From positions 1,104,501-1,168,500 of the forward strand of contig WHUZ01000007.1 of assembly GCA_015179045.1 (NCBI GenBank): DNA of 64,000 nt, in the 5' to 3' direction. Both the position numbers and the translations under genes were made by a program. The stretch is from Kalaharituber pfeilii. Lineage: Eukaryota > Ascomycota > Pezizomycetes > Pezizales > Pezizaceae. The notes beneath the pieces were generated by a model. The model made no database searches and was not told the DNA's origin. It saw nothing but the letters and a program-made list of their open reading frames with translations. Shown one piece after another: positions 13,384 through 24,299 of this stretch (position 1 is the first letter of the stretch; the number at the start of each line of letters is the position of its first letter).

Positions 13384-14260
13384 TGTGACTTATGAGAACT
13401 GGGAAAACTGGGATTAAAAACGCAATGAAAAAAGAAATTAACAGAGCTGTCGTGGAATGGCCTGCAGGCAGTACAGGTTATGGATGTGTGGAAGAGCAAG
13501 AGAGCTTCTAAGTTTCGAGTAATTATTTAGAGAGGACTTGTTCCTCTCTATGGAAGAAGAACGGGTGGGCTGTGGTGGTGTGTGTGGTGGGGAGAGAGAA
13601 AGGTTTGGGGAATCAACTTTAAGACGCAGTATAAGAATGTTGCTACGAGACCATGTATTGTGGACAGGGACTTGGCGCTTAGCTTGGCGCACAGAACAAG
13701 GCAAAAGGCTCATAGGTCAGCCGCGCCCAACCGTAGTACAGCCACGGGACTAACACGTCTAGGAAAGAGTGCTAAGTATGTATTTTATTCTAAGGAGGAC
13801 CCACAAAGAATAGTTTGGCCCACAGAAGTAGCTTGAAGATTAAGTCAGGAAGCAGAAGTCACAGCATGGTGGGTTAGTGGTATTTTTTTTTTTCCCCAAA
13901 AGCCAGATCATGGCCAGAACATAAAAGTAAATCACAAAAGCTGAGTATAGACCAAGAAAGGTGTCTCAAAAGAGAAAGGAAAGGGAGTGAGCAAGTAATG
14001 AAAGGAGATACACAATTAAAATAATCTCTCGATCACAATCTCCTAGCACACACGCCTTCCCAACACGAATCTCATGGAACTCCCTTTCTGCGTTTTTGGT
14101 CATGAAGTGAAGTATACAAGTACGTTAGAGACAAAAGAAGGTGTCATGTCATAGGACACCGCCTTCATCCGATTGCTACCCTCGGTCTGCATTTGCTCCA
14201 ACAACGATACCAGGCAAGCGAACACATTCTCCGCCTTTTTTTCCCAACCTTCATCTCACC
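13384..14260. other. Intergenic: DUF2423 promoter side and 3' side of Crinkler relic
   Basis: No gene seen. It contains a GT/G-rich segment (13.55-13.62 kb) directly upstream of the minus-strand DUF2423 gene and a short T/C run near 13.88 kb. Confidence 0.5.
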
Positions 14261-15455
14261 CTATGGAATTTCTGATGGTAACTTCGACATGGTGAACGAT
14301 AAGCCTTCAAGATCCGCCGTGTGTTCAAAGACATACCATTCTTTCGCATCGGGAACCAAACCATAAGTCTTTCCGGTTGCTGGCTCTTTATTTATCTCTG
14401 AATACTTTCGCTTGCAGCTTGTGAATGAAGATTCAAGCCGAAAACACATTTTGCATAATTCCCCTCTTGAAACCCTTTTTCTTGACTTCAGTCACACCTA
14501 AGATTCCTCCAGACGTCATTGCTTCCAATGCAAAGTCCACTGGACCACAGCCATGTTTTCCGTATATCTGTTTTTGAGGTCGGGGGATGGTGATGTAGGT
14601 CTTGAATATAGATGCTGCAACGAGAAAAGAATATATGTACTCTGAGTGAGTAGTCTGATTGGACATATCGAACCCAGTGGTGTTGAATCTCACCTGGAGT
14701 TCGGCAAGTAAGTGTTTTAGTGCGTTGGGTGTGGAGGCATTGTCCAAAGAATTTTTCCATATGTGGACTGGGGGAACAAGCGAGGATGGTTAGTCTGGTT
14801 GGGAGGATGGTCTGGAATTCCAGAGAGAGAGCACACCATCAGGAAGGTATAATCTGTGAACACACTCGTTGTGGTGTTTCAAAGATTCATTGTGATTTTA
14901 TATAATTTCTCCTCAACCATTGCTTCAAGACTCATCCTCCAGTCGTCATCACTTTGAAGCACGGTCCGTACACCATCCGATGACAGGGACGTCAGGGCAG
15001 TCATGTTTACAATCTCAATCTCTGGGCGTGCAGCTCTGATCTTCTTTAGCAAGCTGTCCAATGACACTTCCTTAATATTAACGTACCAGCTAAAGGGTGG
15101 CCATTTTGGCTTGAGCTCCACTTGGAATCCTGAACGGGTTCTAGTTGACGGGGGTTAATGGCTGAATTAGGATGTGAAGGAACTTTGCCTTCCTCCGGTG
15201 GCTGTGGAAACACGATGCAAATCTTTGTGATAGGTGAGAGTTTCCGTACACCATCCCGTCCGTGTTCCGGTGTAGGGGAATATCGTCATCATCAGCTAAT
15301 GAGACATGCCAGAGACGAACTCTAGTGCCCGTGATTTCAGATTGTATTCAATATGTATCAGATTCTTCAGATCGAGAACTGTTTTTGATGTATCAAGTGT
15401 GACGGAAAGATGTCATCGAAGGATTTGCCTTGGAGAAGGTAAAGTAAATGAGTGT
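14261..15455 (-). pseudogene. Crinkler (CRN)-like relic with PD-(D/E)XK nuclease-like C-terminus
   Basis: Reading leftward, fragments in alternating frames line up in the order of a Crinkler-type protein. First comes an N-terminal ubiquitin-like header (LLQGKSFDDIF, then SVTLDTSKTVLDLKNLI; 15450-15345). Next are RLWHVSLADDDD (about 15320), KLSPITKICIVFPQPP (about 15240) and a linker with WPPFSWYVNIKEVSLDSLL (about 15110-15055). The C-terminal domain (14750-14261) carries CGPVDFALEA and ILGVTEVKKKGFKRGIMQN, which read as the D...E-x-K core and trailing Q of a PD-(D/E)XK nuclease fold, then LESSFTSCKRKYSE. At least four frame changes break the gene, one of them at a four-base homopolymer at 14441-14444. 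The join between the 14.9 kb fragment and the domain from 14.75 kb may be an intron with a CCCCCAG acceptor. Crinklers are secreted effectors in oomycetes and intracellular proteins of unclear role in fungi. I see no signal peptide and infer a non-functional copy. Confidence 0.7.
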
Positions 15456-16766
15456 GCTAGTATTGACTATAGCCGCACCTGCCTCAGTGTAATGGTCTCT
15501 GAATGACGGAGATATAGAGGAATGTCTTGAGGCTTGTCTTTTCTGTAAGTAGATATCGTCAGTACTACTAGACAGGAGTCAGCTGGAAGTAAAGATACAT
15601 ACCGGCACTGTTCTATGTGGTATGATTCGCGAATAACGGCAGTAGCTGCGACTGGCAGCGGCAGATTTGCAGTGCCGCCGGTAGTATCATACTATTAATG
15701 GCTCGGAGATATGTATGTACATTAAGGACATTAGTATCGATGTGGATTGCCTGATAGATGAGAAACGTGTGTATTGAACGTGGTTTTGACGGCCGCACTG
15801 CACATACATGTAGGAAGGCATGCACCGATCTCGCACCGTTATGCGCTGCATGGAAACTGCCAGTGCATCGTGGTCGCCGTTGCATACATCAGAAGACGAA
15901 ACTCTGCAAGCACAATGCAAGGCTGCGCATGCTTCACAGCCTGCTCATACGTACTGTATGCTCTCCGTTTGACACAACTCTTGCCGTACTAGTATGCCGG
16001 ACGTCCCCGGCCGTCGCCCGCGGCAGTCCGTACGGTCCCGCGGCAGGCGCCCTCCCATCCATCATGCGTCCGCCAAGACCCAGGGCGCCCTGTCGCTGTC
16101 GGCACCTGCGCTCGCTGGGCCGAAGCTCGAAGCGGCTAGCGCGGCCCCTGCTCGCCTTGCCAGGCCTGCTGCCCGCGGCGTGCCCAGTGGGAGGCAAGCC
16201 TCCCGCGAGCGATCGATGAAATCGCAAATGCAGTGCAGGTGCAAGTAACGTACAAAGCACAACCCTCAGCGCAGCCGGCAGCAGCGAGCGTGACGCCTAC
16301 AGCACCACGCCCAGGCGAAAGGCGAAAGGCGAAAGGCGAAAGGCGGCGGAGCGACAAGCCAGCAGTATCAGGTGCCATACCGTGCTCAGTGACCGCCGTG
16401 CTCTTTCGTGTGGGCGTGGCTCGTCTCTGGCCCGCTCAACTCCCCACATCCCGCCCGCCCTCCCTCAATACTATCGTGGTCACTCCAGGTAAGCGAACCT
16501 ACCAAACAGCACCCCCCCCACCACCACCGCAGTCATAATTTTTCTGGAATCTCCCCCACTGCGCACCTCGTAGCACCACAACCACAGCAATTACCATCGC
16601 AACGCTCTCCCCCACCACCAGTCCGACCCTCCCCCGCCTCTCCAGCAGCACAGGCAGAGACATGCTTTCGGCAGATTGAGGTACCTGACGACACGCTTTA
16701 AATCAGAGAACCGCTTCTCCGAAAGAAAAGTACTGAGGACGATCCCGTCCACCCACTCAGAGCCTT
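15456..16766. other. Intergenic, upstream of SUMO ligase gene
   Basis: 15.45-15.95 kb shows nothing. 15.98-16.35 kb is a GC-rich island whose long overlapping frames on both strands are composition artefacts. 16.4-16.7 kb is a C-rich, CCACC/CCCCC pyrimidine region immediately before the SUMO ligase start, as expected of a promoter and 5'UTR. Confidence 0.55.
16313..16345 (+). repeat. (AGGCGAA)n tandem repeat
   Basis: Seven-base unit repeated about 4.5 times (AGGCGAAAGGCGAA...). It lies 420 nt upstream of the SUMO ligase start codon, inside the GC-rich island. Confidence 0.85.
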
Positions 16767-18738
16767 ATGGCTTCCCAACCGCCGCAATCTACGCAGGCGT
16801 TGATTACATACGTTTCGACCAAGCTCATTGTATGATTGCTGATCTTGTCCAATTGAGAACAAGCTCTAGTGCTAATTCACTCCGTGTATAGGTTCGCCAG
16901 CTTCAAACGATCCTTCGGGCGGCAGGGCTTCCTAGCAGCGGCGTCAAGAAGACTCTGCAAGAACGTTTGATTGATAGTGCGTACATCGCTGGTTTCATTT
17001 AGCCCATCAGAATAGCAGACTGAGACAAGCATTTATTAGGGATTCTTGAGCTATCGCGAGATAACGAACATGAGGCTCTGGATAGGCTTAGGTCTATTAT
17101 CTACAAGCCTGAATCGGTTGCGGGAACTCACCCGGCCTCGCTTGGACCACCGGGATTACCAGAGCGATCAGAAGGTGTACCCCATATAAACGGTGAATAT
17201 AGACCATACTACCCCCTTCCATATTATAGCGCCATTCCGCAAGGTTGTGTTTGTGTTCTTCGTAGTAGTATAAGAGACTAATGCGGTGGCTCTAGGTGTC
17301 TCTATTGCCCACTTTAAATCGAGTCCTTTCTATTCAATTCTGGAAAGACTGAGCTCAGTGTATCCAGCCCCAGGTAAGAGGCATGGCGGTGAGATCTTGG
17401 CTATTTTCTGACCATGGATGACCGTAGCTATGAATAGCCATCGAAATACGATAAAGATGGTGGTAAACCTGAATCAGAACCAGGTTACTGCCCTGGTTCA
17501 CAAACAGGCGAAGGCTTTGCTGTATTGCGGCGCCATTGACTCTCCACATAATGACATCGAGGTCGGATTCCCGGCGCAGGTGGAAGTGAGAGTCAATGAC
17601 CAACCAATACCTCAAAGTCAATTACGGGGCTTGAAAAATAAGCCAGGGTCCACACGACCGCCTGATATTACTCACCTACTGATCAAATCTGTTGGCGCAA
17701 TCAATAATGTGGAATTAACATATGCATTAACGACTTCAAAGGCGAGTACCCTGTGAATCTTAGCAGAACTCTACTAACCAACTCCAGAAGTATGCGATTG
17801 TGGTAAATTTGGTCAAGGTCATACCAGTGGAGAAATTAGTCGATGACCTTAGTAAGAGCAATAATCGGATAAGTAAAGAAGCTGTTATAAGGGAGAGTAC
17901 GTGTGCAATCTCTTGCGGGGCGTTATCAGTTCTGACGTAGAACCTACAGTGGTAAAAAGAAATGAGGATTCAGACCTTGTGGCGACCTCTTCTGTGATAT
18001 CTTTGAAATGCCCATTATCTACACTGCGAATTGAGCTTCCTGTTCGATCAAAAGTATGCACGCACGTCCAATGTTTCGACGCATCGTCATATCTACAATT
18101 ACAACAACAGGCTCCGGTAAGTTCATTAACTCTTTCTCTACTAGCTTTACTCCAATTTTCTTTTTAAAAGTTGGTAACGGGTGGAGTAGACATGGACATG
18201 TCCAACGTGCAATAAGCCGGTACCATTCAATTTGCTTGTTGTGGATAGGTGTGTATAATTTTCTGCAGGGTAGGAACAAGAATCATACTAACTTCGACTT
18301 AGTTACGTCCAGGATATCTTAGATGCAACGCCGAAAAGTGTTGACTCGGTGACTGTCGACCCTAATGGAAACTGGTCTGTTGCTTCGCAGCGTTCACCAT
18401 CTGCAGACGTTGAACCAAACAGTGACGATGAAGACATCATTGAAATACAAGATTCGCGCCAAGCCAAGAGAGTAGATCCAGTGAGCGTGGCTTCTCCTGT
18501 TAATACCGGGAGTCAGGAAGCTACTGCCCCTCGTTCGGCTAGTAAGAGGCCTATCGCACAAGTCATTGACTTGACCCTGAGTGACGATGATGAGCCGCCA
18601 CGGCCCCCAAAGAGAACAGCTCAATTGCAGACCCCATCAAGCTCAAGCTCTATAGACGGGCGCCAGATGCATCGTCCTATACAGTTCTCAATATTATCAC
18701 GGCCTTCGGGTTCAAATTCAAGCCCTTCAAATTATTGA
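16767..18738 (+). CDS. Siz/PIAS-type SUMO E3 ligase
   Basis: Nine exons (16767-16829, 16892-16976, 17040-17243, 17296-17373, 17428-17741, 17788-17896, 17941-18116, 18190-18248, 18303-18738) join in frame to 507 aa. Domains in order: SAP motif near residues 15-50 (VRQLQTILRAAGLPSSGVKK), PINIT domain about 118-280 (from FKSSPFYSILERL to YAIVVNLVKVIPVEKLV), SP-RING about 305-362 with LKCPLS, CTHVQC and WTCPTC zinc ligands, then VVDSYVQDIL. The acidic tail holds SUMO-interacting motifs (DIIEIQDS and VIDLTLSDDDE). Such proteins bring SUMO-charged Ubc9 to nuclear substrates. The start is the first ATG of a frame leading directly into SAP. The fifth intron (17742-17787, 46 nt) has a GC donor (AAG/GCGAGT), and no GT choice keeps frame. 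Family: S. cerevisiae Siz1/Siz2, S. pombe Pli1. Confidence 0.93.
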
Positions 18739-19848
18739 AGGAGTATGATACAGGCGGATCAGAATTATTTCTTGGTTATCAACGCCAGGCACAGGTTATA
18801 CAGGTGTTATACTTAGCTACTTCTTTTTTATGTTTGCATTTTAATGTCAAGTGTCGGCGTGGAGTTCCTTCCCATGTGGGAACTCATTCTGTTGACTGAT
18901 CGAGGTGAAATAACTTTGGGCTGAACAAAAGCTCACCTCTAGTGATTATGTATTATTACCTTTTCTACTTCCATTTTTCCCCCCATTTGTTTGTTTGAAC
19001 CATTCATTCCCTTCATTAATTACAACATTGCACCCTTCATTATCCTGCTCATGACCCTCAGTTTGTGGCTTCTGCCATTCCCTCTGATATATATCTTCGG
19101 TTCTATAATGTCTCTGCATTTCTTTTCTTTCTTTCCTTTTTTTTCCCTTCTCTTCTTTCCCCCGCTTTTCTATAAATCATCTTGTTAAATTTCATTCCAT
19201 TACGCTGCTAACTTCCGTTTGGGGTAAACCGGGACAGGAAATGGGGAGATGTGTGTTGTGTTGTGTAGGGGTGGTTTTGTTTTTAATGATTGGCTGCTGG
19301 AATATTCAACGGAGTCGGGTTTCATTTGGGATTTTTCTTGATCTTTTTTCGCATCAGGTAGATACATTGTTACACTAAATATCTTTTTTTTATTAAAAAA
19401 GACTCTGCTTTGCTAATGATGGTTTTTTCTGTAACACTGGGAATTTGTGCAGGAAACCTTTTGCTTTTTTGACTGCTGTTTTTGTCACGTCCGTCGGTGA
19501 TGGTAAAGAATAGAAGTTGAGTTTTTTCCAAATTCCTTGTATGTCGACCTTGGACAGCATAGATCTTGTATATAAGCTAGTGCCTGCACGTGACGATAAG
19601 CTCACCACAGTCAATCACCATGTACCTACCGCTACCGGTATCGCATACAGATCCACCCAAAGCACCAAAACGAGCGTCCCGCATCTCAACCTTTTCAATC
19701 CAATCAAACCCGGGCCGTACCTGCATCTTAGATTTTATTTCACTACCCAATTCCCAGCGGAACAATCCCCAAGCTGGCCCACCTCTATCACCCCACCTCC
19801 GCCACGTCCCGCGACCTCGCCTCCGCAGGCATCCTCAAGCCCCGCATA
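18739..19848. other. Intergenic between SUMO ligase and Trs33 genes
   Basis: Tandem orientation. 18.74-19.2 kb is T-rich (3'UTR/terminator of the SUMO ligase gene, with a TTTTCTTTCTTTCC tract at about 19.12-19.16 kb). 19.5-19.85 kb is C/A-rich and directly precedes the Trs33 start; its open frames lack motifs and run into the coding sequence out of frame. Confidence 0.5.
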
Positions 19849-20693
19849 ATGTCGTTCGATACCCCCGTGCCAACTTTCTCGGCCTCTGACCCGCACGCGA
19901 CCTTCCTCAACTCCTCCTGCCTCGACTTCCTCCTCATCGAGCTCGTCCCGCTGGCCCAGCGCCTTGCTCACGAGCTGGCTGTGCCTTCTACGACCTCGAC
20001 CACCATAAATCCCACTACTGCCGCCACCACCCCGAACCTCCACCCCGCAAGCGACCCAGACCCGCTCGATGAGGAAGAGGAGCGCGAGGCGGTCTTTTAC
20101 CGGTTGGAGATGCTGGGCTACCGCGTGGGCCAAGGGTTAGCAGAGCGCTTCTCGAGAGACAGAGCACGAATGAACGACACGCTTGACGTGATCAAGTTCT
20201 GCTGCAAGGATCTCTGGACCATTGTGTTTAGGAAGCAGATTGATAATTTAAAGACGAATCATAGGGTGGGGACTTTTTCTTTTGCTGTGCTTCCTTCCCC
20301 TCTCCCCCGCAGGAGGGCAGTTTTCGGCATGAGCTTTTTTGGGCGTGGAGGATTGGAGACTGATGGAAAGAATTTTGTTTTCATATATCCATTTTAGGGA
20401 GTCTACGTCCTAACAGACAACACCTTCCGCCCCTTCGCGCGCATGAGTACCGTCACTGGTGGCGGGGCCGTGCAGCGTGCGCAGCCGGTATACTCTCTCC
20501 CCTCCCCTCCCTCACTCAGAGCTTTAGCATATTGACTTTCTCCCTGCAGTTCCTATGGTTCCCATGCGGCATCATCCGCGGCGCCCTTGCAAACATGGGC
20601 GTCAATGCCAGCGTGCAAGCCGAGACGACAGAGCTGCCGTCGGCGATATTTAAGATTGAGACGATTAATAAGCCCGTAGGCTGGACAAGCTAA
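19849..20693 (+). CDS. TRS33: TRAPP complex subunit Trs33 (TRAPPC6 family, Bet3 fold)
   Basis: Exons 19849-20265, 20398-20487 and 20550-20693 give 216 aa, with GT-AG introns of 132 and 62 nt. The N-terminal part carries the helix LNSSCLDFLLIELVPLAQRL. A low-complexity insert follows (Thr/Pro-rich, then DPDPLDEEEE), then YRLEMLGYRVGQGLAERF, FCCKDLWTIVFRKQIDNLKTN, GVYVLTDNTFRPF and FLWFPCGIIRGALANMGV, all standard Trs33/TRAPPC6 blocks. Trs33 is a core subunit of the TRAPP vesicle-tethering complexes that activate Ypt1/Rab1 in ER-Golgi and later traffic. The acidic Thr-rich insert (about 45 residues) is absent from animal TRAPPC6. The gene ends about 550 nt from the end of the convergent malate dehydrogenase gene. 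Confidence 0.93.
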
Positions 20694-21238
20694 AAGAAGG
20701 GTTGGTTGTATATGATATGTTTCTCGTTCTTTTGTTTTGTTCTCTTTTCTTTAGAAATTTACCCTACTGCAGCATTTACGCTCTGTTGGTTTATGTTTTT
20801 CAACCAATATCATGAGGAAGATATGGTCAAATTGGTGAGTTCTGTACGCCCAAATTGCTCGTTTCTTGCTTGTTGTCTGGTCCGTAGTGTGTTCTATTTT
20901 CTCAATCCCATATCTATAAATCTTCCCTCCCCTCTCTTGCGGGGTCCTGAAGGCGCATAACGGAAACAAAGACACACACAGACAACTGGAAACAAACACT
21001 TCCTTATTGTGGTCTCAAAGCCTTCTCCCGAGTCACGTGCTGCCCTTAACAAAACTATAATCCCAAATCGGATAGGCCCTTTTCAGGAAAATAAGCACAT
21101 AATAGCCTAACTACATCATGCACTAACAATCCGAAAGTCAGCCTTCACATTGCGCATTGCGAATATGGGTGTTTCTAGCATTCGCAGAGGCAAGGCAAAG
21201 GGGGGATTTATATAGGGGGGTAAATAGGTGCAAAGGGT
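20694..21238. other. Convergent 3' intergenic region
   Basis: Lies between the stops of Trs33 (+) and malate dehydrogenase (-). T-rich at 20.72-20.76 kb. It presumably holds both polyadenylation regions; no gene seen. Confidence 0.5.
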
Positions 21239-22647
21239 TTACAACTTTGATGCATCAGCGCTAGCAACAAACTCAACACCCTTAACAATATTCGTCTTTA
21301 AACCCTTAAGAGCAACCTCAAGAAGCTTCTTCTCGTGGTCATTAATGGATCCAAGTGGGTTTTGTGCCTTCTGGGCGCCATTGGGACCAAGCTCGACTGG
21401 GACAGAGAAGAAGTCGAGGCCATCAACATCCTTGCGGACTTCCTCACCACCCTCAACGCCTGGGAGGTAGATGTAGGTGGGCTCGACGAGGCCCTTCTCA
21501 CCCTTGGATGCGTGATGAATTGTCAGCGTTAATCATCAATGTAGAAAAAGATACTTATCTTGATCACGGCCTCAGCAAACCTGAAACCGGCAAAGGCCAT
21601 GGAGAGAGTTGCAGATCCAGTACCATCCTTAGCCTTCACGACCTCGTCACCGCCGAATTGGATTCCTAGAAAAACTTAGCATACACTCCAGAGTACGGAA
21701 GCTGGTGCTACTTACGGTTCACGAGTGCATCAAGCATATCATCAGGAATTTTGACGGATGGCTTGGCCAAGCTCAAAAGTGGGACAATGGTATCACCGCT
21801 GTGACCTCCAACCACTGGGATGGTGAACTTGCGTGGATCGCTTTCGCCTACGATCTCAGAAACGAAGGTTTGGGCGCGAACAACGTCCAGGGAGGTAACA
21901 CCAAACAAGCGGGCTGGGTCAAATGCACCTTTCCTCTTTAGGACCTCTGCTGCAATGGGAACTGTAGAATTGACGGGATTGGAGATTATCAAGATAAATG
22001 CCTTGGGGCAATACGTCGCAATTTCCTCAACAAGTCCCTTGACAATGCCAGCATTGATCTTGAAGAGGTCATCTCGGGTCATTCCAGGCTTTCCTATCGT
22101 GCTTATGAGCATGATGGTCAACTGCAGAATAAGCTTGAGGTTATACTTACGTGGGATACCGGCTGGGATGACAACGATGTCTGCACCAGTGAGAGCCTTT
22201 TTGATGCCGTCATCTGTCTTAAGGTATCCAGTCACTTTCTGTAATTGAGAGCATTAGCCTTCCTCAATCAACTTACAAAATATTGGTAGACACATACAGC
22301 TGGAGTAGAAATGTGTGAGAGATCTGCGGCAACACCAGGAGTGTTGACAACATCGTAGAGGGCCAGCTCAGAGACGAGTGGCGAGTTCTTGAGAAGAAGA
22401 GAAAGGGGCTAGATAAGGCGGATACAAATGTCAGATAATCTCTCGCCAAGTTCTGTAGATTTTCCCTCGTAAGGCAAGAAATTGCTGCTTACCTGGCCGA
22501 TACCACCTGCGGCTCCAAGAACGGCTGTTCCACAGCAAAATAGTGCACCCCGTTAGCTACCAATAATATGATGAGATGCACCCCTCACTGCAGTAAGAGC
22601 TTCATTGTCGAATAAGAATTGTAGATTCACGTACCTGCTTTGACCAT
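21239..22647 (-). CDS. Malate dehydrogenase, probably peroxisomal (C-terminal SKL)
   Basis: Seven exons (22647-22635, 22524-22493, 22408-22298, 22238-22151, 22093-21716, 21665-21559, 21511-21239) encode 333 aa. The enzyme interconverts malate and oxaloacetate with NAD. Visible motifs are the nucleotide-binding loop [10 protein letters not shown] (residues 6-15), the mobile loop [12 protein letters not shown] with the two substrate Arg residues (82 and 88), ISNPVNS, and the catalytic His in [15 protein letters not shown]. There is no mitochondrial presequence: the core begins at residue 3. The last three residues are Ser-Lys-Leu, a textbook PTS1, so I infer peroxisomal location (Mdh3-like, glyoxylate and beta-oxidation redox shuttle). 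The intron between exons 6 and 7 runs 21558-21512 (47 nt) and begins ATAAGT and ends CAC: only an AT-AC intron keeps [17 protein letters not shown] in frame. The other five are GT-AG. Confidence 0.95.
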
Positions 22648-23497
22648 CTTGATTTCTGTGTCTTGTGGGGGTTATTGGAGAGTAAGTGGGCCGAGAAAGA
22701 GTTTCAGGGCAACTGGGGACGACGATGGGCAGGTCAAAAGTCTAAGCTTGTGGAGAGGGGAGGGTCCAGATAGCTAAGTACTAAGTAGCCGCAGAGCTAC
22801 GCTGGGAAGGTGGGGTAGTGGGTAGTGGGGTGGGGCAGCGGATAAGTTCCAGGCGTTCACCTGATGCAACAGCGCCCGTATAATATTGCGTAATGCCGTG
22901 TAATGCGCGCGAGCAATTCAGTAGTAGTCTCTCGGCGAAAACGATAAGCAGAAACGAAAAGGGCTTAAATCAGGTATGTCGAGATGCGGTTTGGGATGGG
23001 CAAGAAAACAAGCGCAGCAGGATCCCCTCAATTGCTTATATACATGTTTTCGATCTTCACGATTTCGGAGCATTCGGACAAGTTCGGGCTCGGTAAAGGA
23101 TCCCATGCCTCTGGTAAGCGGTTTCTAGCAAGCGGTTCCTAGACTCTGGCACCGGTGCCGCCCGTTGATGCAGATCTTTACTCTGAGTCTCAAAAAAAAA
23201 ACCGCGGTCTTCGTAAACTCATATTGCGTTTGCCAATGTTTTTGCTTTACATATATATCCAAATAGTGCAAGACAGACAGGAAAGAAAAGAAAACGGAGA
23301 ATAAAAAAAGACCCATTGAACCTGATAAGAATAAAGAAAAAACTAAACTCCTAAAGCCCAATCAAGATCCTTTTAGCAACTGAGACTTATGATGATGCAT
23401 GACCATATGATTTCTTTGAACATCTAGCCTCCATCCACTTCCCCCATTTACTCCCAGCATTCCAGTATTCTCCACAGCTCTCCATCTCCCAATCTGC
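22648..23497. other. Intergenic, malate dehydrogenase promoter and eL28 3' region
   Basis: No gene seen. 22.65-22.95 kb is G-rich, just upstream of the minus-strand malate dehydrogenase. The region near 23.19 kb has an A9 run, and 23.45-23.5 kb is the immediate 3' flank of eL28. Confidence 0.5.
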
Positions 23498-24299
23498 TCA
23501 AGCTTTCTTCTCAGCAGCGGCGGCCTTTGCGGCCTTGGCACCCCTGAGCTTGACTGGACGATCTTCCTTCAATGGTCGCTGAGAGGCCTTGATGGCAGAA
23601 ATACGAGCGGCAGCATCCTATACAGGGAGGGAGATTAGCTTATCGCTTTGCAGAAGCCAGGACATTTGAATATACCTTTCGGAGGTCGGGCCTATAGTAT
23701 ATCTTGGCAGTCTGACCAACAACAGCTGCAGCAATCCTGCAATGATTCCCCACATCAGCTTCGAATGACACTCAAGATTGAGTTGAGTGAACGGCGTACT
23801 TTCGTGTGGACTTGTTTCCCTTGAAGACAGTCTTGTTGATTACAGAAGCAGGCTTGTTGGAGTATTTCTCATGGTTTTTCTTGGTATAGAGGATGACAGA
23901 GTCCTTCTCACCACCGTAGATACCGATCGCCTATTCATACCCACCCCAAAGGTAAGCCCCGAGTGGTCTATTTCCCAATGCATAAATTTCCCATCGTTGT
24001 CGCAAGAAATATATGATCCAACAAATGCAAATTGAGTGTGAGTACCTTCTCATTGACTGAACCTGAGTGCTGGAGTAATGAAACCGATCTGTCAGCAATT
24101 TACCCTCACCTTGAGGGTTTTCCCTCTGGAGTTAGTTGATTTATTGGTATACCTTGCGGCTGTGTGTATTTCTCAAGTTCAATGGATCACGGGAGAAGAC
24201 AATTGCGTTGCCACCAACTTTCCTCTTCACAATGTAGGAAGATTGCTTGCGGACAATCTCCCACAAGAGATCACCAGAGACGTTGACAGGTTCGGTCAT
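23498..24299 (-). CDS. RPL28e: 60S ribosomal protein eL28
   Basis: Exons 24299-24153, 24069-24046, 23930-23800, 23736-23676 and 23617-23498 give 160 aa. The start MTEPVNVSGDLLWEIVRKQSS continues into VKRKVGGNAIVFSRDPLNLRN, the signature of the eL28 family (present in most fungi, plants and animals, missing from S. cerevisiae). The second exon is only 24 nt and encodes HSGSVNEK; it completes the conserved HSRK-HSGSVNEK-AIGIYGGEKD run and is flanked by introns of 83 and 115 nt. The C-terminus is rich in Ala and Lys (RPVKLRGAKAAKAAAAEKKA), typical for an rRNA-binding ribosomal tail. It is a structural component of the large subunit. The upstream 1.5 kb is shared with the divergent UPF0357 gene. 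Alternative acceptors for the micro-exon break frame or need a 27-nt intron. Confidence 0.92.

Noticed and set aside
15934..16538. Long overlapping frames on both strands in a GC-rich island
   Set aside because: Frames are open in several phases at once, rich in Arg/Pro/Ala and lack motifs, as expected from GC composition near a promoter.
24110..24125. 16-nt additional micro-exon in eL28
   Set aside because: It would require a 27-nt intron; the alternative CTCCAG acceptor at 24070 gives a normal 83-nt intron and the conserved HSGSVNEK block.
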